Part shown: one piece after another, positions 22,470 through 34,840 of the stretch | Layout: each line of letters starts with the position of its first letter | How positions within the stretch are numbered: the first letter of the stretch is position 1 | Source: Pleurostoma richardsiae | Taxonomy: Eukaryota; Ascomycota; Sordariomycetes; Calosphaeriales; Pleurostomataceae | Assembly: GCA_030052745.1 (NCBI GenBank) | Contig: JANBVO010000038.1 | Location: 248,001 to 312,000 of the forward strand | Length of the DNA stretch: 64,000 nucleotides | Reading direction: 5' to 3' | The notes under the pieces: model-generated | Told to the model about the DNA's origin: nothing | What the model saw: the letters and a program-made list of their open reading frames with translations, nothing else | The model's database searches: none | Made by a program: the position numbers and the translations under genes

Positions 22470-23594
22470 TCCCATATCCCGCAAACAGATACCACTCGTT
22501 TTTGATGCAGACACGAACTCCGGCGTTCCGGTTCTTTCAGGGGGGCGAGGCAAAGGCTTCTCTGAGATTGATTCCCTCGGCAAAAACAACGTTTGTCTCG
22601 TTCCGGAAAAGTTGTACATAATGCTGGTGATGTGGTCACGGCTGTCCTTCTACTCTATCACAGTCCTCGGCAAGCATATAAGGAAAGCATCGGGCAAGAG
22701 AGGGCAGACGCCGGCCGGTCCGAGGACTTGCGTAGTGGTAGGGGGGAGGATACGAGGAATGCTCGTTCTAAATTGGTGATGCTCTCTTTCACCTCTCCCC
22801 TTATTTATTGTACGATGTATGCTCTTCGACTCCCCGTACATAGATGATTGAATGGAACGTCTCCAAGTATTTCTTTCTCTTGGTGCCCGGTTCAAATATA
22901 AATTCTCACCCGTCTGGCATCCCCAGCGGGTCATTAACTTTCTGTCCTTCACGATTCTTGGTTATGCTAGTTGCTTGGGCCACCGGGATGCCACATCGAG
23001 GTCCTGTCTTCTTGATACAGAGGACCAGACGACATGACCGTACCTTGAACCAAATAGAGGGCGTAGACAATTCGGTATCTGTCAAGTCACGAACACGGGC
23101 AGACCGCTCAGAACCGTGAATACGAAATAGTTTCAATTCTCCAACCGTCAGTCATCCATCTGGAGGATGACCGTGGTCTGCAACATACATGGAAGAGAGC
23201 CCCCCGTCAGCGCAAGAGTCGATCTTCAAGAGCTGGGAGAGTTCTAGAGGAAGAAGTGACCAATAACCATTCCCGTCACCATTTGATATAATTACATGAA
23301 TTTCGGCCAGACATAGATAGTCTGGATTCTCCGCCCCGTCTTCATTAAGCTACCAGCCGAGACGCCTGGCGGCAAGTGCAGTAGATGACGGTCTTCTCCA
23401 CGATATGAGAGCCCTCACTATGCCAAAACCCGCAGGTTCCCACAAGCGCTGGTGACGAGGGAGCGAGGTGTTGGGGTGTGATATACAGATGATACAAGCT
23501 CGTCGTCTCGGGTTTCCGAAGACCATGCTCAGGGCAGAGGGTTTTACCCGCCCGTGCTAACAGCGGACGAGATGATAGACAGCCAGCGGGCCAT
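22470..23594. other. Convergent intergenic region between FZO1 and TOM22
   Basis: Both genes end into this 1.1-kb stretch. No ORF longer than about 100 codons and no domain is present. It is rather long for two 3' UTRs, but I see nothing else in it. Confidence 0.45.
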
Positions 23595-24297
23595 TTACAG
23601 CGCCGGTCTCGCAGCCGCGGCCCCGTCGCGGCCCAGCGCGGCGCCGACCCGGTCGGCCGTGTTGCCCTCGCCGGCCTCGTGCGCCGCGCCGCCGGTCAAC
23701 ACGTCGCCGCCCATCTCGCGCATGCGCGCCTCCTGCTCCATGGCGATGAGCTGCTGCTCCTCGGCCCAGGCGAGCGCCCAGGGCACGCCGATCAGCAGGG
23801 CGCTGACGCTGATGGTCCAGAGGGAGCGGCCGCAGAAGAAGAGCGCCGTCGTGCCGATGCGGCGAGTGGCCTGGAACTTGCTCCAGAACCAGCCGCGCGT
23901 CGTGGGCGGGATGATGTCGCGCAGGGCGTAGATGCGGTCCGCGAGGGTCTCGCTCTCCGGGTCGTAGTCGTCGTCGCTGGAGATCTCGGAGTCTGTTTTG
24001 GGAGAAAGGGGGAACGATTAGCGATCTGCCTCTTGTATTTGGGAGTGAGAAGTGCTGGAGGCGGGTCTGAGGTAAATTCGAGAAGTAGGAGCTTGAGGTA
24101 GTAAGTATGCCGTTGAAGAGGACGCTTCAGAATCGCTCGTGCCCAGCGCATCCAGCGAGGTTCCAGAAAACGTCGATCGTAGCTGTCGAGAAGGGATATG
24201 GAAGCATACCAGTGTCCGTGAAATCAGCGTCATCTTCCTCAGGGCCCGGCTGGACCTGCTGAAAGTGCTCGTCCTCGACTTCGACCAGCTGGACCAT
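23595..24297 (-). CDS. TOM22: Mitochondrial import receptor subunit Tom22
   Basis: Tom22 is the central receptor of the TOM complex. It passes presequence proteins from Tom20 to the Tom40 pore. Two exons (24297-24210, 23992-23595) encode 161 aa. Seen: an acidic cytosolic N-terminus starting MVQLVEVEDEHF, with PGPEEDDADFTDTDSEISSDDDYDPESETL. Next is the conserved juxtamembrane block LADRIYALRDIIPPTTRGW, then one membrane segment (about 100-122, LWTISVSALLIGVPWALAW). The intermembrane-space tail is EEQQLIAMEQEARMREMGGDVLTGG followed by Ala-rich sequence. The intron falls within the acidic region and uses GTATGC and CAG. The start is the first ATG and gives the known fungal MVQL beginning. The Ala/Gly-rich extreme C-terminus is less conserved. 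Confidence 0.93.
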
Positions 24298-25025
24298 CTT
24301 GTCGTCGGTTCAGGGTTCTTCTGGTGTGGGAGGTGTGAGGCTTGTCGGACTCAATGGAGTAGGCGAGCTGTTGTTATCTTGCGGACCTTGACGTCGGCAA
24401 TGCTCGTCTTCAAAATCTTGCGTAAAGATCTCTGATCCAGAGGGGGTGATAGGTACTCTTGAATCGCTCTGTCCACCGGTGCTCCTGGGGTAGGATCAAG
24501 ACTGGCGTGTCGTTTTGATGGACTGGAAGCTCCCTCGGTTTCTTCCTACTGCGGCGTCATTTTTTTCGTTCTGCTGCACCCAATCAGAGCGAATAGTGCA
24601 CGGGCCATGACCTCGGACCGATGTTGATGCGTTTCTGGTGTGGCGCTAGAAAGTGGCTCGAATGAGTGGACGGAAACAAACACAGAGGATCCCCTATTAT
24701 TATTGCATGAGCTCTCGAGGTGCTCTGTTATTCAGGGGTTCACAACCTGGAGGGCTGCGCCGTTCAACCAAGGCTGAGAGGGCTACACAGTGAGTTCTGT
24801 TTCGGCTACAGGCCATTTTCGAATGTATGCAATTCAGAGATATATACAATTAAGGTTTTCGAGATACCATGCGGTTTATCCATTCAACAGCAACCTCATC
24901 GTGCCCCGATGCGCCATGCAATGCTCGAATTACTACTCGAATCACATGCGTCTTTCTATGTCAAATGCTTCCTTGTCGTCGTACAATGCTGCCAGCCACG
25001 TCTATCCTTTCCCCGTCCCTTCCCT
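24298..25025. other. TOM22 promoter and NHA1 3' flank
   Basis: This 728-bp stretch should hold the TOM22 promoter and leader and the 3' UTR of the antiporter gene. No supported ORF or RNA is seen. Confidence 0.45.
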
Positions 25026-28000
25026 TCATATCCTGCCTCGTTCCGGGTCATCTGCGAACCGAATGCCACGTCTTGCAGGGGGCACTCTTGGGGTATCGTC
25101 GTCATCACTGTCCTCATCTGCACCGGAGACACCGAGCGCTGCTTCCCTGCGGCGTCTCTCGGCTGGTGTTTCATTACTGTCATCATGGCCATCGCCATCC
25201 CCTTGGACACCCTTCAGCACAGCCAGCCGACGTCGACGCTCCACCGCGGTCTCGGGTAAAGCTTGGCTAGGGACATCTTCGTCGGTAAGTGATGGGCTGG
25301 GCGAGGGAGAGGGCGATCTTGAGCGCGGCCGTCGTTCCCGGGGATGCGGGCTACTGCTCGAGCCGCTGCCCACTTCATCACCTGCCGGTGTGAGGGCCGA
25401 TGATACAGACATAGCAGCCTTCCTTCGATCCGCTGCGGTCTGCGGAAATTGTCGCGACACTGGTGAAGGTGACGGTGAAGGTGATGGGTCCTGCTTCGCA
25501 AGGCTCTTGACAACCTGGGAAGCGCTGGACTGATCGACAATTTCGCGCCTAGTGCTTTTGTCGAGCTTCTGCATCTCCTTAATGAAATCACTCTTGGTCA
25601 TTCGCTGACCAACACCGCCGATCGTGAAGCGAATCTGCCGATCATCCTCCTCTTGTTGTTCAGCTACGCTCTTCTTCCTCTCCCTTTGGGCGGCGGACGC
25701 CTCCCCTTCACGCCCGAACCCTGTCCAACTTCGCTTGGGAGGCTTCCCAGGGGCCTTATCAGCCTCCTCTGCACCGCCAGATGTGCTAGGTTCCGCTGGC
25801 TGTTCGGTCTTCGGGGCGCCCTTAACGAGGCCACCCATGCCCATATATTTGAGGCTCTGCGCCATCAGGTCCCCTCCGCCTCCATCAGGTTTCTGAGGCG
25901 GAAGCTCGTACTTCTTGACGACCTCGCCATCCTCATCCTCAACGATGATCTAATATGGAGTTAGCTTGATGCGTAGAAAGACGGCAAAGGGCATGTAAGC
26001 TTACCGTATTGCCGAACTGATACGCGCGTGCAGGCTCGTGTTTTCTGTCGTGTTTGTGCTTTTCCTTGCGCTTCTGTATCTCCTCGTCCCGCCAGTTCCC
26101 AAATTTCTTCTTCAATGAATCGTACGTCCACCCACCAGAGTCGACCTCCTCCTTTATCTTCGCCGGAAGGTCTTTAACGACCCTGTCTTCGTTTACGGGT
26201 GCGTCGACAGTTAGCACATCGCCCTGCTCGTTCTCGACCACAATATGATCCCCCTCATCATACACCTCGACAGGTTCCCGCTGGTCCCCTTCAGGACTCT
26301 CCTGGGGGGTTCTGCCGGGAGTCTCGCCCTCCTCCAATTCCTTCTCGGCGTCTGCTTCCAAGCGGGATCCTGGTGACTGCGCCGTGTCCGAAGCATCTTG
26401 CCTTTCAGTAGTCTCACGGGAATCTTGAAGAGTTGGGGAGGTGTAGTCGCTTTGGCTCCGCCGCTGAGGGAAGATTGCCGACTGACTGATCGGGCCACCG
26501 GGACCGACCGTATCATCCCACTTCTTCTTCCGCCGGCGGCCGGCAAGTGAGGACGCTCGACTACCGTGGTGACTTGCGTTATCCTCATCACGCACGCGAC
26601 GCAGGAAGTTGTTGGGGTATCCTATTGGTGGCAAAGTTCCAGGCGGCATTTCCGGCATCTTGAGTTCGTCAACATCGGTCTCCGACATGCTCCGCGCTTG
26701 AGACCTAGATTGTGATGAGATCCTAGGCAGACGATTCATCCAAGATGGACCCTCCTCGTTGGCAGTGGTGTATGACATGGTGATAGCGAGAGTGTTGATA
26801 TGTTTTCCGAGTGTGAAAACGGCGATCGAAGAGCCATGCACTATGATTGATGCGATTACCAGAAACGTCACAATAGGCCATACCAGAGCGATAAGAAGCC
26901 CGTGTTCCTGATTAATGTCCGGGACTTGGGACAACGGCACAGGGTTCTCGCTCTCCAACTCTGCCCTTGCGAGAATGGCGACGAAGATGGCTCCCACGCC
27001 GATGGGACCGAAGTGGCCAGCGAACAAGGCCTCGCGCCAGGTTTTTATATCCGGTATCAGAGGCTTGAGAGCCATCATAATGGGAATGCGACGGAACAGG
27101 ATGACAAATATCGCAATAATCGTCAGCCGCCATGCGCTGAGACCCAGGGCGGTGTTGTTGAACTGCTCCCAAGGGATGATCGTGCCCAGGTAGACGAAAT
27201 ACGTCAAGTTGAGGAGAAGATCGATGACGTTGGACACATGAGACTCTTCCGTCTTCTGGCCAAACCATCCGTCGTTAGAGAAACCGACACCACAGGCAAA
27301 CCCGACCAGCAGATCGTCGACGCCGAGAATGCTCCCCGATCCAGCGCAGAACAAGGCGAGCACGAAGTAGAACACAAGAAAACTCTCTCGGTCGATCAAG
27401 TCATGCTGTTCGGCGAATTTGATGCCATGCCGCGCAAAGTATCCAATCATGAAGCCGTAGATTGCGCCAAAGATGCACTCATAAAGAACGGTGAACACGA
27501 GCCAGTGGTAGGTAACTTCCCTTGCGCTGAGATGATCCTGTATGAGATACAGAGAGAGGTAGATGAAGGGAAAGGCCATGCCGTCGTTGCACCCGGATTC
27601 CGCAGACAATAGATCCCGCAGATGCTTCGGGACTCTCTTGGCGAATTTGCCCTTTCCCACAACCGACGAGGCTAGGACTGGATCAGTTGCCGTGACACAG
27701 GCGGCCACTACCAGACTCTCCAACCAGTTCAGCCGAGGGACCATCCACCACACAAAGAGGCTCGTGACAAGCCAGCCGTAAGTCATGACCGGCACCAGGA
27801 GGAAGACAACGGATTTCCAGTGCTTTTCCATATAGAATTTCGGCAACTCGACTCCGACGGCAAAGCACTGGACCACGAGAACAATCCGGGAGAACTCGAT
27901 CGTTACGATATCGACACTCCCCCACGACTCGGGTACGATGAGATTTGCGGCATGGGGTCCGAATATGAGGCCGCAAACTGTGGCTACAGTGGCTTCGCCG

Positions 28001-28113
28001 ATATACATTCGCTCCTTGATCACCGAGGAGCAAAGCATGAAGAGAGAAGTGAAGCCGCCGAGGATGATGTACACCAAGTGCGGCTTGGTGATGGATAGAT
28101 GATCCCACGCCAT
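25026..28113 (-). CDS. NHA1: Plasma-membrane Na+/H+ antiporter (Nha1/Sod2 type)
   Basis: This CPA1-family antiporter exports Na+ (and often K+) in exchange for protons. Two exons (28113-26005, 25949-25026) encode 1010 aa. Residues 1 to about 430 hold 12 or so membrane segments, starting MAWDHLSITKPHLVYIILGG. It carries FGPHAANL, the TATDPVLASSVVGKGKFA ion-site region and ESGCNDGMAFPFIYLSLYL, whose Asn-Asp pair is typical of the family. The remaining ~580 residues form a long hydrophilic tail rich in Ser, Arg and Glu, as in yeast Nha1, where the tail controls osmotic and cell-cycle functions. Near the intron, YQFGNT joins to IIVEDEDGEVVKKYELPPQ in frame. An ORF extension to 28293 adds 60 residues unlike the family, so I place the start at the MAWDHL methionine. 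Confidence 0.92.
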
Positions 28114-31100
28114 CTTGACCTCGCTGACCACGCGTTCTCGGAAGAGAAGTGCGGCGCGTTCAACTTTGGTAGGGTGAGCTGCCCGACGAGAGACCCTCAA
28201 CCAGGAGCACTTGGCGACTGCTGGGGGTTGAGAGCTCGCAGGCGGTTCTGAGTAAGCCCGTGACGGACACGCGTAGGGCTCAGGACGCCCCAATCGATCG
28301 ACTGTGTCCCGAGAGCTGCAGACTTCGAATGCATGAACGGAGGAGATAACGCGCCAAAACTGGCAGAGGTCCTAAGCGAGTTTATGGCGTGAATTTCGCT
28401 CGAAGCGGTGGTCCTAGCAAACGCGAGGTCGCGGCCGGGCCGTCATGTGGCAGCCGGAAGCTCGTGCTGAAAAACTCGGATCCGTAGGCCGGCGCAGGAT
28501 GATAACGGCAAAGGAGTAAAGCTGCAGCCGTGGTTCACCGCAGCAGCGGGTGGCACTCCTGAGAGCTGAGAGTCGACAGAGGCTGCTTGATGAAGAATCG
28601 CCAGTGCGAAGACAGGCCAATCAATACAGGAGGGTATCCGACAGAGAAAGAATAACAAGAAGGGAAGACAGCGATCATTGATATAATTGTAGAAAAGAAA
28701 GACGGCACGCCGCTAATAAGGTACCCGGGCTGTGTCCCTGCCCACTCTGCCTCTGAGGCTTAAGCAACTAAACTTGCTAGGGCAAGGCGTGCAGACTGCG
28801 GTGGGGCGGCTGCTTGGCGGGAGAGGCGATAAATAACAGGACCCAACAACACTGGTCCCTTCCTCCCCTTGTATAGTCGGCAAGGCATCCTATCCGGGCA
28901 GCCCTGGGTATCCTGGGCCGGGGAAGCGCTTGCTTTCTCCGAGTCCGGCAGCATCTTGCATGGAGATAAGGTGCCTAAGTTAGGTACCAGGTAATAGTCA
29001 CCCGAGGTCTACATTGGGGGCTTCTCCGTCCACATCTCGGTCTATGAGAGAAGGTGGATGATGACAACAAGAGAACAAATCTTGTCTGAAGGTTTCGAAG
29101 CGACCAGGCGACTCACGCTTTTAGCCTCCATTTCTTCGCTACCTACCTGCGCTATTCTCCACCAGCGGGGGTTGGCGGGGATGGCTGCGTCGTCACGCCA
29201 AGATGGACACTCCACCCGCCGGCACCCACAGCTGCGTAACTCCGGCGCAGTCGGGTATTCCGTCACATTTAGAGCGTGCGGCCCTCCGCAGAAGTCGCGG
29301 CATCTTGTCGTCTTTGCCATCGCTAGATCCCGAGCCTAGAGAAGCTTCTATTGTTGTCAGGCTCTCCGTCAGCGAATCGACTGCGGACAAGCTCGCACAA
29401 GAGATCGAGTCTCCATCCAGATAAGCACGCAGGTAACGTGAGACAGCAGGATGGTCGGGCTCCGGCCATGATCTGCGCCGGCGGGCTAGCGCAGTTGGCT
29501 GCGAGCGACAGTAGCACGCCGACCGAGCCGACGACAGCTCCAGAGCATCTTCTCCAGTGTCCCGATTCTAGAGCTTTCTGGACACACGAATCCAGCGTCC
29601 AATGCCGCGGCTCCAGCTGGCGTTCTGCCACCGTGGACATCCAAATGACCAGCAGACCGTAGGGCATGCACCTGGTGTTGTAAAAAGGAAGAATCACCCC
29701 CATTTGAGAGGTATTTGCGGGTAACACAGGTGACACTGGGTATATGAATACCGGTCGTCGGCGTGTCCTCTCCGTCCCCCCGGGTTCTTTCACATTACCT
29801 ATCAGAGCAAGGTCGTCTTTCCTATCATCCGAATCGAAATCCGATCGACCCAATGCTCGTCTTCTTTGCCTTTCCTTCATCTGGGCGATCGAATCTTCCC
29901 CTCATTTCACTGCGATCGCTTTGGCGACCGAGATCAAACACATTTCTGACCCCGTTGCAGGGCGACGTCACGTCTTGGCCCTCAGACGATGGGCGGGTCA
30001 TGATGGTTGTTTTTGTGATTACGCTGGGTATCGCACGTCTTAGCAGGCTCGGCAAGCGCTTGGCGAAAGGATCTGAGAGGAGAATCTCTCCGTGCCAAGC
30101 GCCAAGCGGCTTACAGTGTGCAAGAAAAGAGCGCGCCTGTTATCAGCTGTGTCGTCGTCTGTAGCTCTGTAGCGTCGATTCATCTTCCAGGATACAGGAT
30201 ACAGGGAAGCTTGGGCGTCGAAATGTCGCTCTGGATTTCGTAACGGACCACCAGGAGAACAGAAGGAGGACTGGACCGAAGACGTCGCTCTGCACCTTCT
30301 AATGCGCACGCATTTCCGTTACAAGGTGGATCGAAACTGTATGGTACGTATGCCTTGCAGTTGGCCTGGTATCTTAGAGTTTGCTCTCAACAGAAAGTCC
30401 TCCGCTCCAGCGAGGGTCCTGGCGAGTACCTTCTCTTTAGGTTCATGGTCGAGGAGCCAGCACCGAAGAACATGAAGAGACGAGTGATGCTGCTTGGCTA
30501 AGTATTCTGATTTTTTTAGCCTCATTGTCCTACTACTAAATGTATGATATACTCCCTTCTCGACCTAGGAAGGTATTCAGAAATACCATAACCTGGCAAG
30601 CCATCCTGTTACCGGCGGGGAAACTCGAAGGCACGCGGCGGTTTGCAAACACGGAACGGGATGTTTCTGTAAGTTGCCTTGCCCCGTGTCGAAAATAAGT
30701 AGGTCCTGCCCTTCGAATTGACCTGCTTTGCAACCGTCGACTCTTGACCGTTGAGTCTTCTATGTGCATGTGATGTTTCGTACTACGAGATATTGTCCCA
30801 CGCGCATTGCTTGGACTGGTCTGAGTTTTCCAGCCCTGATTGGGCAAACTCCCTGATCCCGCATGTGCATCCTGCAGAGTGAATTACACGGGATTGGATT
30901 GTTATTGTAGCTCGGCCTTCATTCTCGTGGGGGCTGAAGAGCCTCGCGTGGACATGCCGAAAGAGAGGAGTAGAGACCGTGTGGCGACCGATGTAGGACA
31001 TCTACCAGGTACTCGATTGAACAGTATCGCCGTTCTCCTATCCACCATGCTACCTCAGGCCTCTCGTCAAGATCAGACATGCTGCGAGCGTGGCTGAGGA

Positions 31101-31459
31101 TGTGTTTTCCTGCAGGCTAGATCACAAGGCGCATTTACACGACGGTGACGTGAGAGCGTCACTGTCGCCTAAGCTTGGCCATGTGAGCGGAATTCACCAG
31201 GTCCCCAAGCGATTCTTTCGCTGTCCGTGAATAAATCTCGTCCAAGATTTTGTTGTCGCATGTTGTTGACGAAGGAAGTACGGAGTAGGTGATTATGTAA
31301 GGACGTGACACGGGTGGGCCGCGATCTAGCGCGACGAGGCTTTACGCGACACGCCGAGCGAGGGACGTACCTTCCTCCTCTCGTACAGTGCCATCTGTAC
31401 TCCGTACAATGCGTAACAGTTACACTTCCACCCAGACCCCTCACAAGAATTGAGGCTGG
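28114..31459. other. 3.3-kb divergent intergenic region, no gene seen
   Basis: This lies between the outward-facing NHA1 and PIF1 genes and is the longest gene-free stretch of the window. Open frames reach 185 codons (29323-29880, minus) but overlap other frames and have no domain or clear introns. It contains a bulged hairpin at 30056-30102 and two copies of a 9-bp motif near 31280 and 31400. A small or non-coding gene could be hidden here. Confidence 0.4.
30056..30102. repeat. Bulged inverted repeat
   Basis: GCGCTTGGC (30056-30064) pairs with GCCAAGCGC (30094-30102). Inside, GAGAG (30075-30079) pairs with CTCTC (30086-30090). The result is one stem with an asymmetric 10/3-nt internal loop and a 6-nt cap. 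Seen directly; no function assigned. Confidence 0.65.
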
Positions 31460-34188
31460 ATGACGGCTGGGAAACCCGGCCTCCTCCCCTTTCGACCTCG
31501 GATTCTCCAGAGGAGCGTGTTATCATCGGCATCTCGAGCTTCGCATGTTCAATGCAGCAACGTTGGGCCTCGCCAATCATCCTTCTTCGACCCGATGCTG
31601 AGACGAGCGGTCGAGGCCGACCTGGCCTCAGACGCACCTCTGGCAAAGCCGGCGGCTAAGGTCGACCTCGCAAAGCGTCTCTTTCCCTCCAGTAGTCCGA
31701 ATCCTGCCCATGATGGCAACATCGCTGAGCAGTTCAAGAGAGTCGGTTCCAGCGCCAGCTGCACCGGCGCCTCAAGCTTCGCCAGACCAGCAAAGCCCGC
31801 TGAAGCTTTAAAGCCACGCTCTGCGAATATGCCACAGGCTGCTTACAGTCGCCCCAAGCCGCTGAGTAACTACGCAGGCACGGGCGAGTCCTTTGCCTCT
31901 CTATACAACAAGCAGGATTCTTTTAAGGAGGAGCCGGTGGTAATCGACCTGCTTGACGATGGACCACAGAAGACGTCGAGGGCTGCTCCGTCTGTTTACA
32001 TCGCAGAGGACGACTTCAGCGATGACGAAAACCTAGACCTGGACTTCGAATGCCCCTCGGCCTTGCCTGCACTGCCTCCCGTCCAGAGATCTGTCCATAA
32101 GAACGAGATGCCGGCTCCAGCAAGCAACGCGACCAATCTATCCTGGTCACAGTCTTCTCCGTCGCATTACCAACCTCCGAAACGAGATACCGCTACGTTA
32201 TCACAGTCCACGGATTCACAGAGGTCTGCGAAACGTCAGTCACCAGAAGACGCAACCACACCTATACGCCCGAAAAAGCGACAACTTCCGTCAAATTGGC
32301 AGAGGTCAAAGCAATCCGACGGTGACGGTGAGGATACAGACTCACGCGCGCAGCCATCACATGTTGCTACTCCGGCAGTGAGAGCCAAGAATCCTCTCCC
32401 TTGGAACACTACCGCTAGCGCTGTAAAAGCTAAGAAGAGGGAGCTGAAGAGCCAGCAGAGGAAGCCGGCCGTCACTGATTACTCCGTGGAAGAAATCAGT
32501 CAGGCCGTGACCTCCCATGGCGCGGCACAGGCATCGGCCATTTCGCTTAGCAATGAGCAGAGGCATGTCAAGAGCCTGGTCTGCGAGAACAGTCAAAGCG
32601 TCTTCTTCACGGGCCCGGCCGGTACTGGCAAGTCGGTTCTCATGAGAGCCATCATCCAAGATCTCAAAAAGAAGTTTGCTCGGGATCCCGACCGTCTTGC
32701 TGTCACGGCTTCAACCGGCTTGGCGGCATGCAATATTGGAGGCATGACTCTGCACAGCTTCTCTGGCATAGGCCTAGGAAAAGAAGATGTGCAAACTCTA
32801 GTGAAGAAGATTCGGAGGAATCCGAAAGCCAAGAACCGTTGGCTACGAACAAAGGTGCTCATCATCGACGAAATTTCTATGGTTGACGGAGATCTCTTCG
32901 ACAAATTGTCACAGATTGGCCGCGTTATACGTAATAACGGTCGACCTTGGGGTGGCATACAGCTTGTTATCACCGGGGACTTCTTCCAGCTTCCGCCCGT
33001 ACCAGACGGTGACAAGAAGAGAGATGTCAAATTCGCCTTTGAGGCGGCAACATGGGGCACGTCGATTGACCATACCATCGGTCTCACAGAGGTGTTCCGC
33101 CAGAAAGATCCTGGTTCGTGCATCATGCGCATCTGTACTTGACCAGAGCTAACTTTGGTGGCCAGTCTTCGCACAAATGCTCAATGAGATGCGCTTGGGG
33201 CAGATCAGCGACCAGACTGTCCAAGCCTTCAAGGCGCTCTCACGGCCGTTGCATTTTGGCGATGGCCTGGAGTTCACTGAGTTGTAAGTTTCGAAGCTAT
33301 GTGCGTCCACTGTCATAAATGCTAAGTTCTCGTAGGTTCCCGACCAGGCATGAAGTCGAAAATTCAAATCAACAACGGCTCAGGGCCCTTCCAGGAAAGA
33401 GTTATCGCTACGATGCTCTAGATACAGGCGATCCAGCGATCAGAGAAAAGCTCCTCCAAAACATGATGGCCCCGAAGTCTCTGGAGCTCAAGAAGGGAGC
33501 ACAAGTGATGCTCATCAAGAATATGGATGAGACGCTGGTCAATGGATCACTTGGTACCGTTATTGGTTTCATGACGGAAAGCGCTTTCGAACTTAACGGC
33601 CTGGGCGCTGATGAGCTGAGTGATGTTGACGTGGACCCTAAGGTCAAGAAACGGCTCGCCATGTTCAGCCGGGAACTGGATGAGCATGCCGGACCCGACA
33701 AGAAGGAATACCCTCTCGTACAATTCCATGCCGTTGATGGGACACCCAGGATCCTGCTTTGCAATTCGGAACCGTGGAAGGTGGAACTACCTACTGGGGA
33801 GGTCCAAGCGTCGCGTGAACAGCTCCCTCTCATCCTCGCGTGGGCGCTTTCCATACACAAGGCACAAGGTCAGACACTGGAACGTGTGAAGGTTGACCTC
33901 GGCAAGGTCTTCGAGAAGGGACAAGCATATGTGGCTCTCAGCCGTGCTACCTCCCAGCAAGGTCTGCAGGTACTCCGCTTCGAGAAGCACAAAGTTATGG
34001 CTCACCCGCGTGTGGTGCAATTCTACCGCCAGCTGTACAGCGCGGAGTCGGCGGTGAAGAAGAAGAAGCAGACATCTTCGATTACGAGTTTTGCGTTCAA
34101 GAGCGTGCCCGCGCCAGCTGCCCAGAAAGGGAGGGAGGTCATAGACTTAGATGAGGATGAGGAAGCTATGATGGCGGCGTATGGTTAG
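31460..34188 (+). CDS. PIF1: Pif1-family 5'-3' DNA helicase
   Basis: Pif1 is a superfamily 1B helicase that unwinds G-quadruplexes and limits telomerase, and it also maintains mitochondrial DNA. Three exons (31460-33113, 33166-33283, 33336-34188) encode 874 aa. The first ~40 residues are rich in Arg, Ser and Pro with no acidic residues until about residue 43, which looks like a mitochondrial targeting leader. A second in-frame Met ([10 protein letters not shown], about residue 36) could start a nuclear form, as in yeast Pif1. Seen: Walker A GPAGTGKS (about 385), [12 protein letters not shown], Walker [10 protein letters not shown] (about 468), [30 protein letters not shown] (about 765) and [10 protein letters not shown]. 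The C-terminus is [14 protein letters not shown]. The long N-terminal region is low complexity. Intron phases (1 and 2) preserve the helicase core exactly. Confidence 0.94.
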
Positions 34189-34840
34189 ATGGTCATGGAG
34201 TTTCCGGTGTGTTTATTGGTTTTGGAGGCTTATCGAGTTGCTTCTTGGACCAGAGCGAGGCCTGTACAATTAGATAGCCAGTCGCCTTAGCCGTATGTCT
34301 GTACGCTTGATGTGCGGATTAGATATCTCCGTGTTCCATCCCAGTATCACTTGCCGCCTTGCTCTACCTGTGAACACCCATTACGCCCCTGAACAGTTTA
34401 CGCCGAACAGGTACTTTGGTGGTTATATGAAGACTTACAATACAAGGAAAGTAAGGTATGTACCCACGGCAACTCAAGAGAAACTAAGCACTTGGCACAT
34501 ATCAGCATTTCTCGGAATATCAAGGAGTCGCGATCTTCTTCAGGTGCATGAGAAAGTAGCTGCACGGTGTTGTTCTGCCAACACGGTCAACGCCGCACTG
34601 TGGTTATCGATAAGAAAATAATGGCCTTTGAAGCTCGACTCGAAATCCTCACGTCTAGGCAAAACCCTCGCCTCATCCACCACGATCGGTTCATATCTTC
34701 CCTGCAGAACGCCATTTTGACGGCTCTAAACGAGGTCCCAAGGCCCTCTGATCCTCACCCAAATATACGCCGCTGAGCACTTTCCTCTTCCGTCCGTGGA
34801 AGTCGCGCGAGTGTTGCATGCTCCGAGCCGAACAGTGACC
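34189..34840. other. Intergenic region between PIF1 and EDC3
   Basis: It holds the PIF1 3' flank and the EDC3 promoter. The open frames are short and have no domain. Confidence 0.45.

Noticed and set aside
26902-27612. 236-codon plus-strand frame
   Set aside because: Antisense to the membrane domain of the Na+/H+ antiporter.
28114-28293. 60-residue N-terminal extension of the antiporter
   Set aside because: Fungal Nha1 proteins begin with the MAWDHL-like block; the extension is Pro/Arg-rich and probably 5' leader.
29323-29880. 185-codon minus-strand frame in the NHA1-PIF1 region
   Set aside because: No domain and no codon bias like the neighbouring genes, and it overlaps several other frames.
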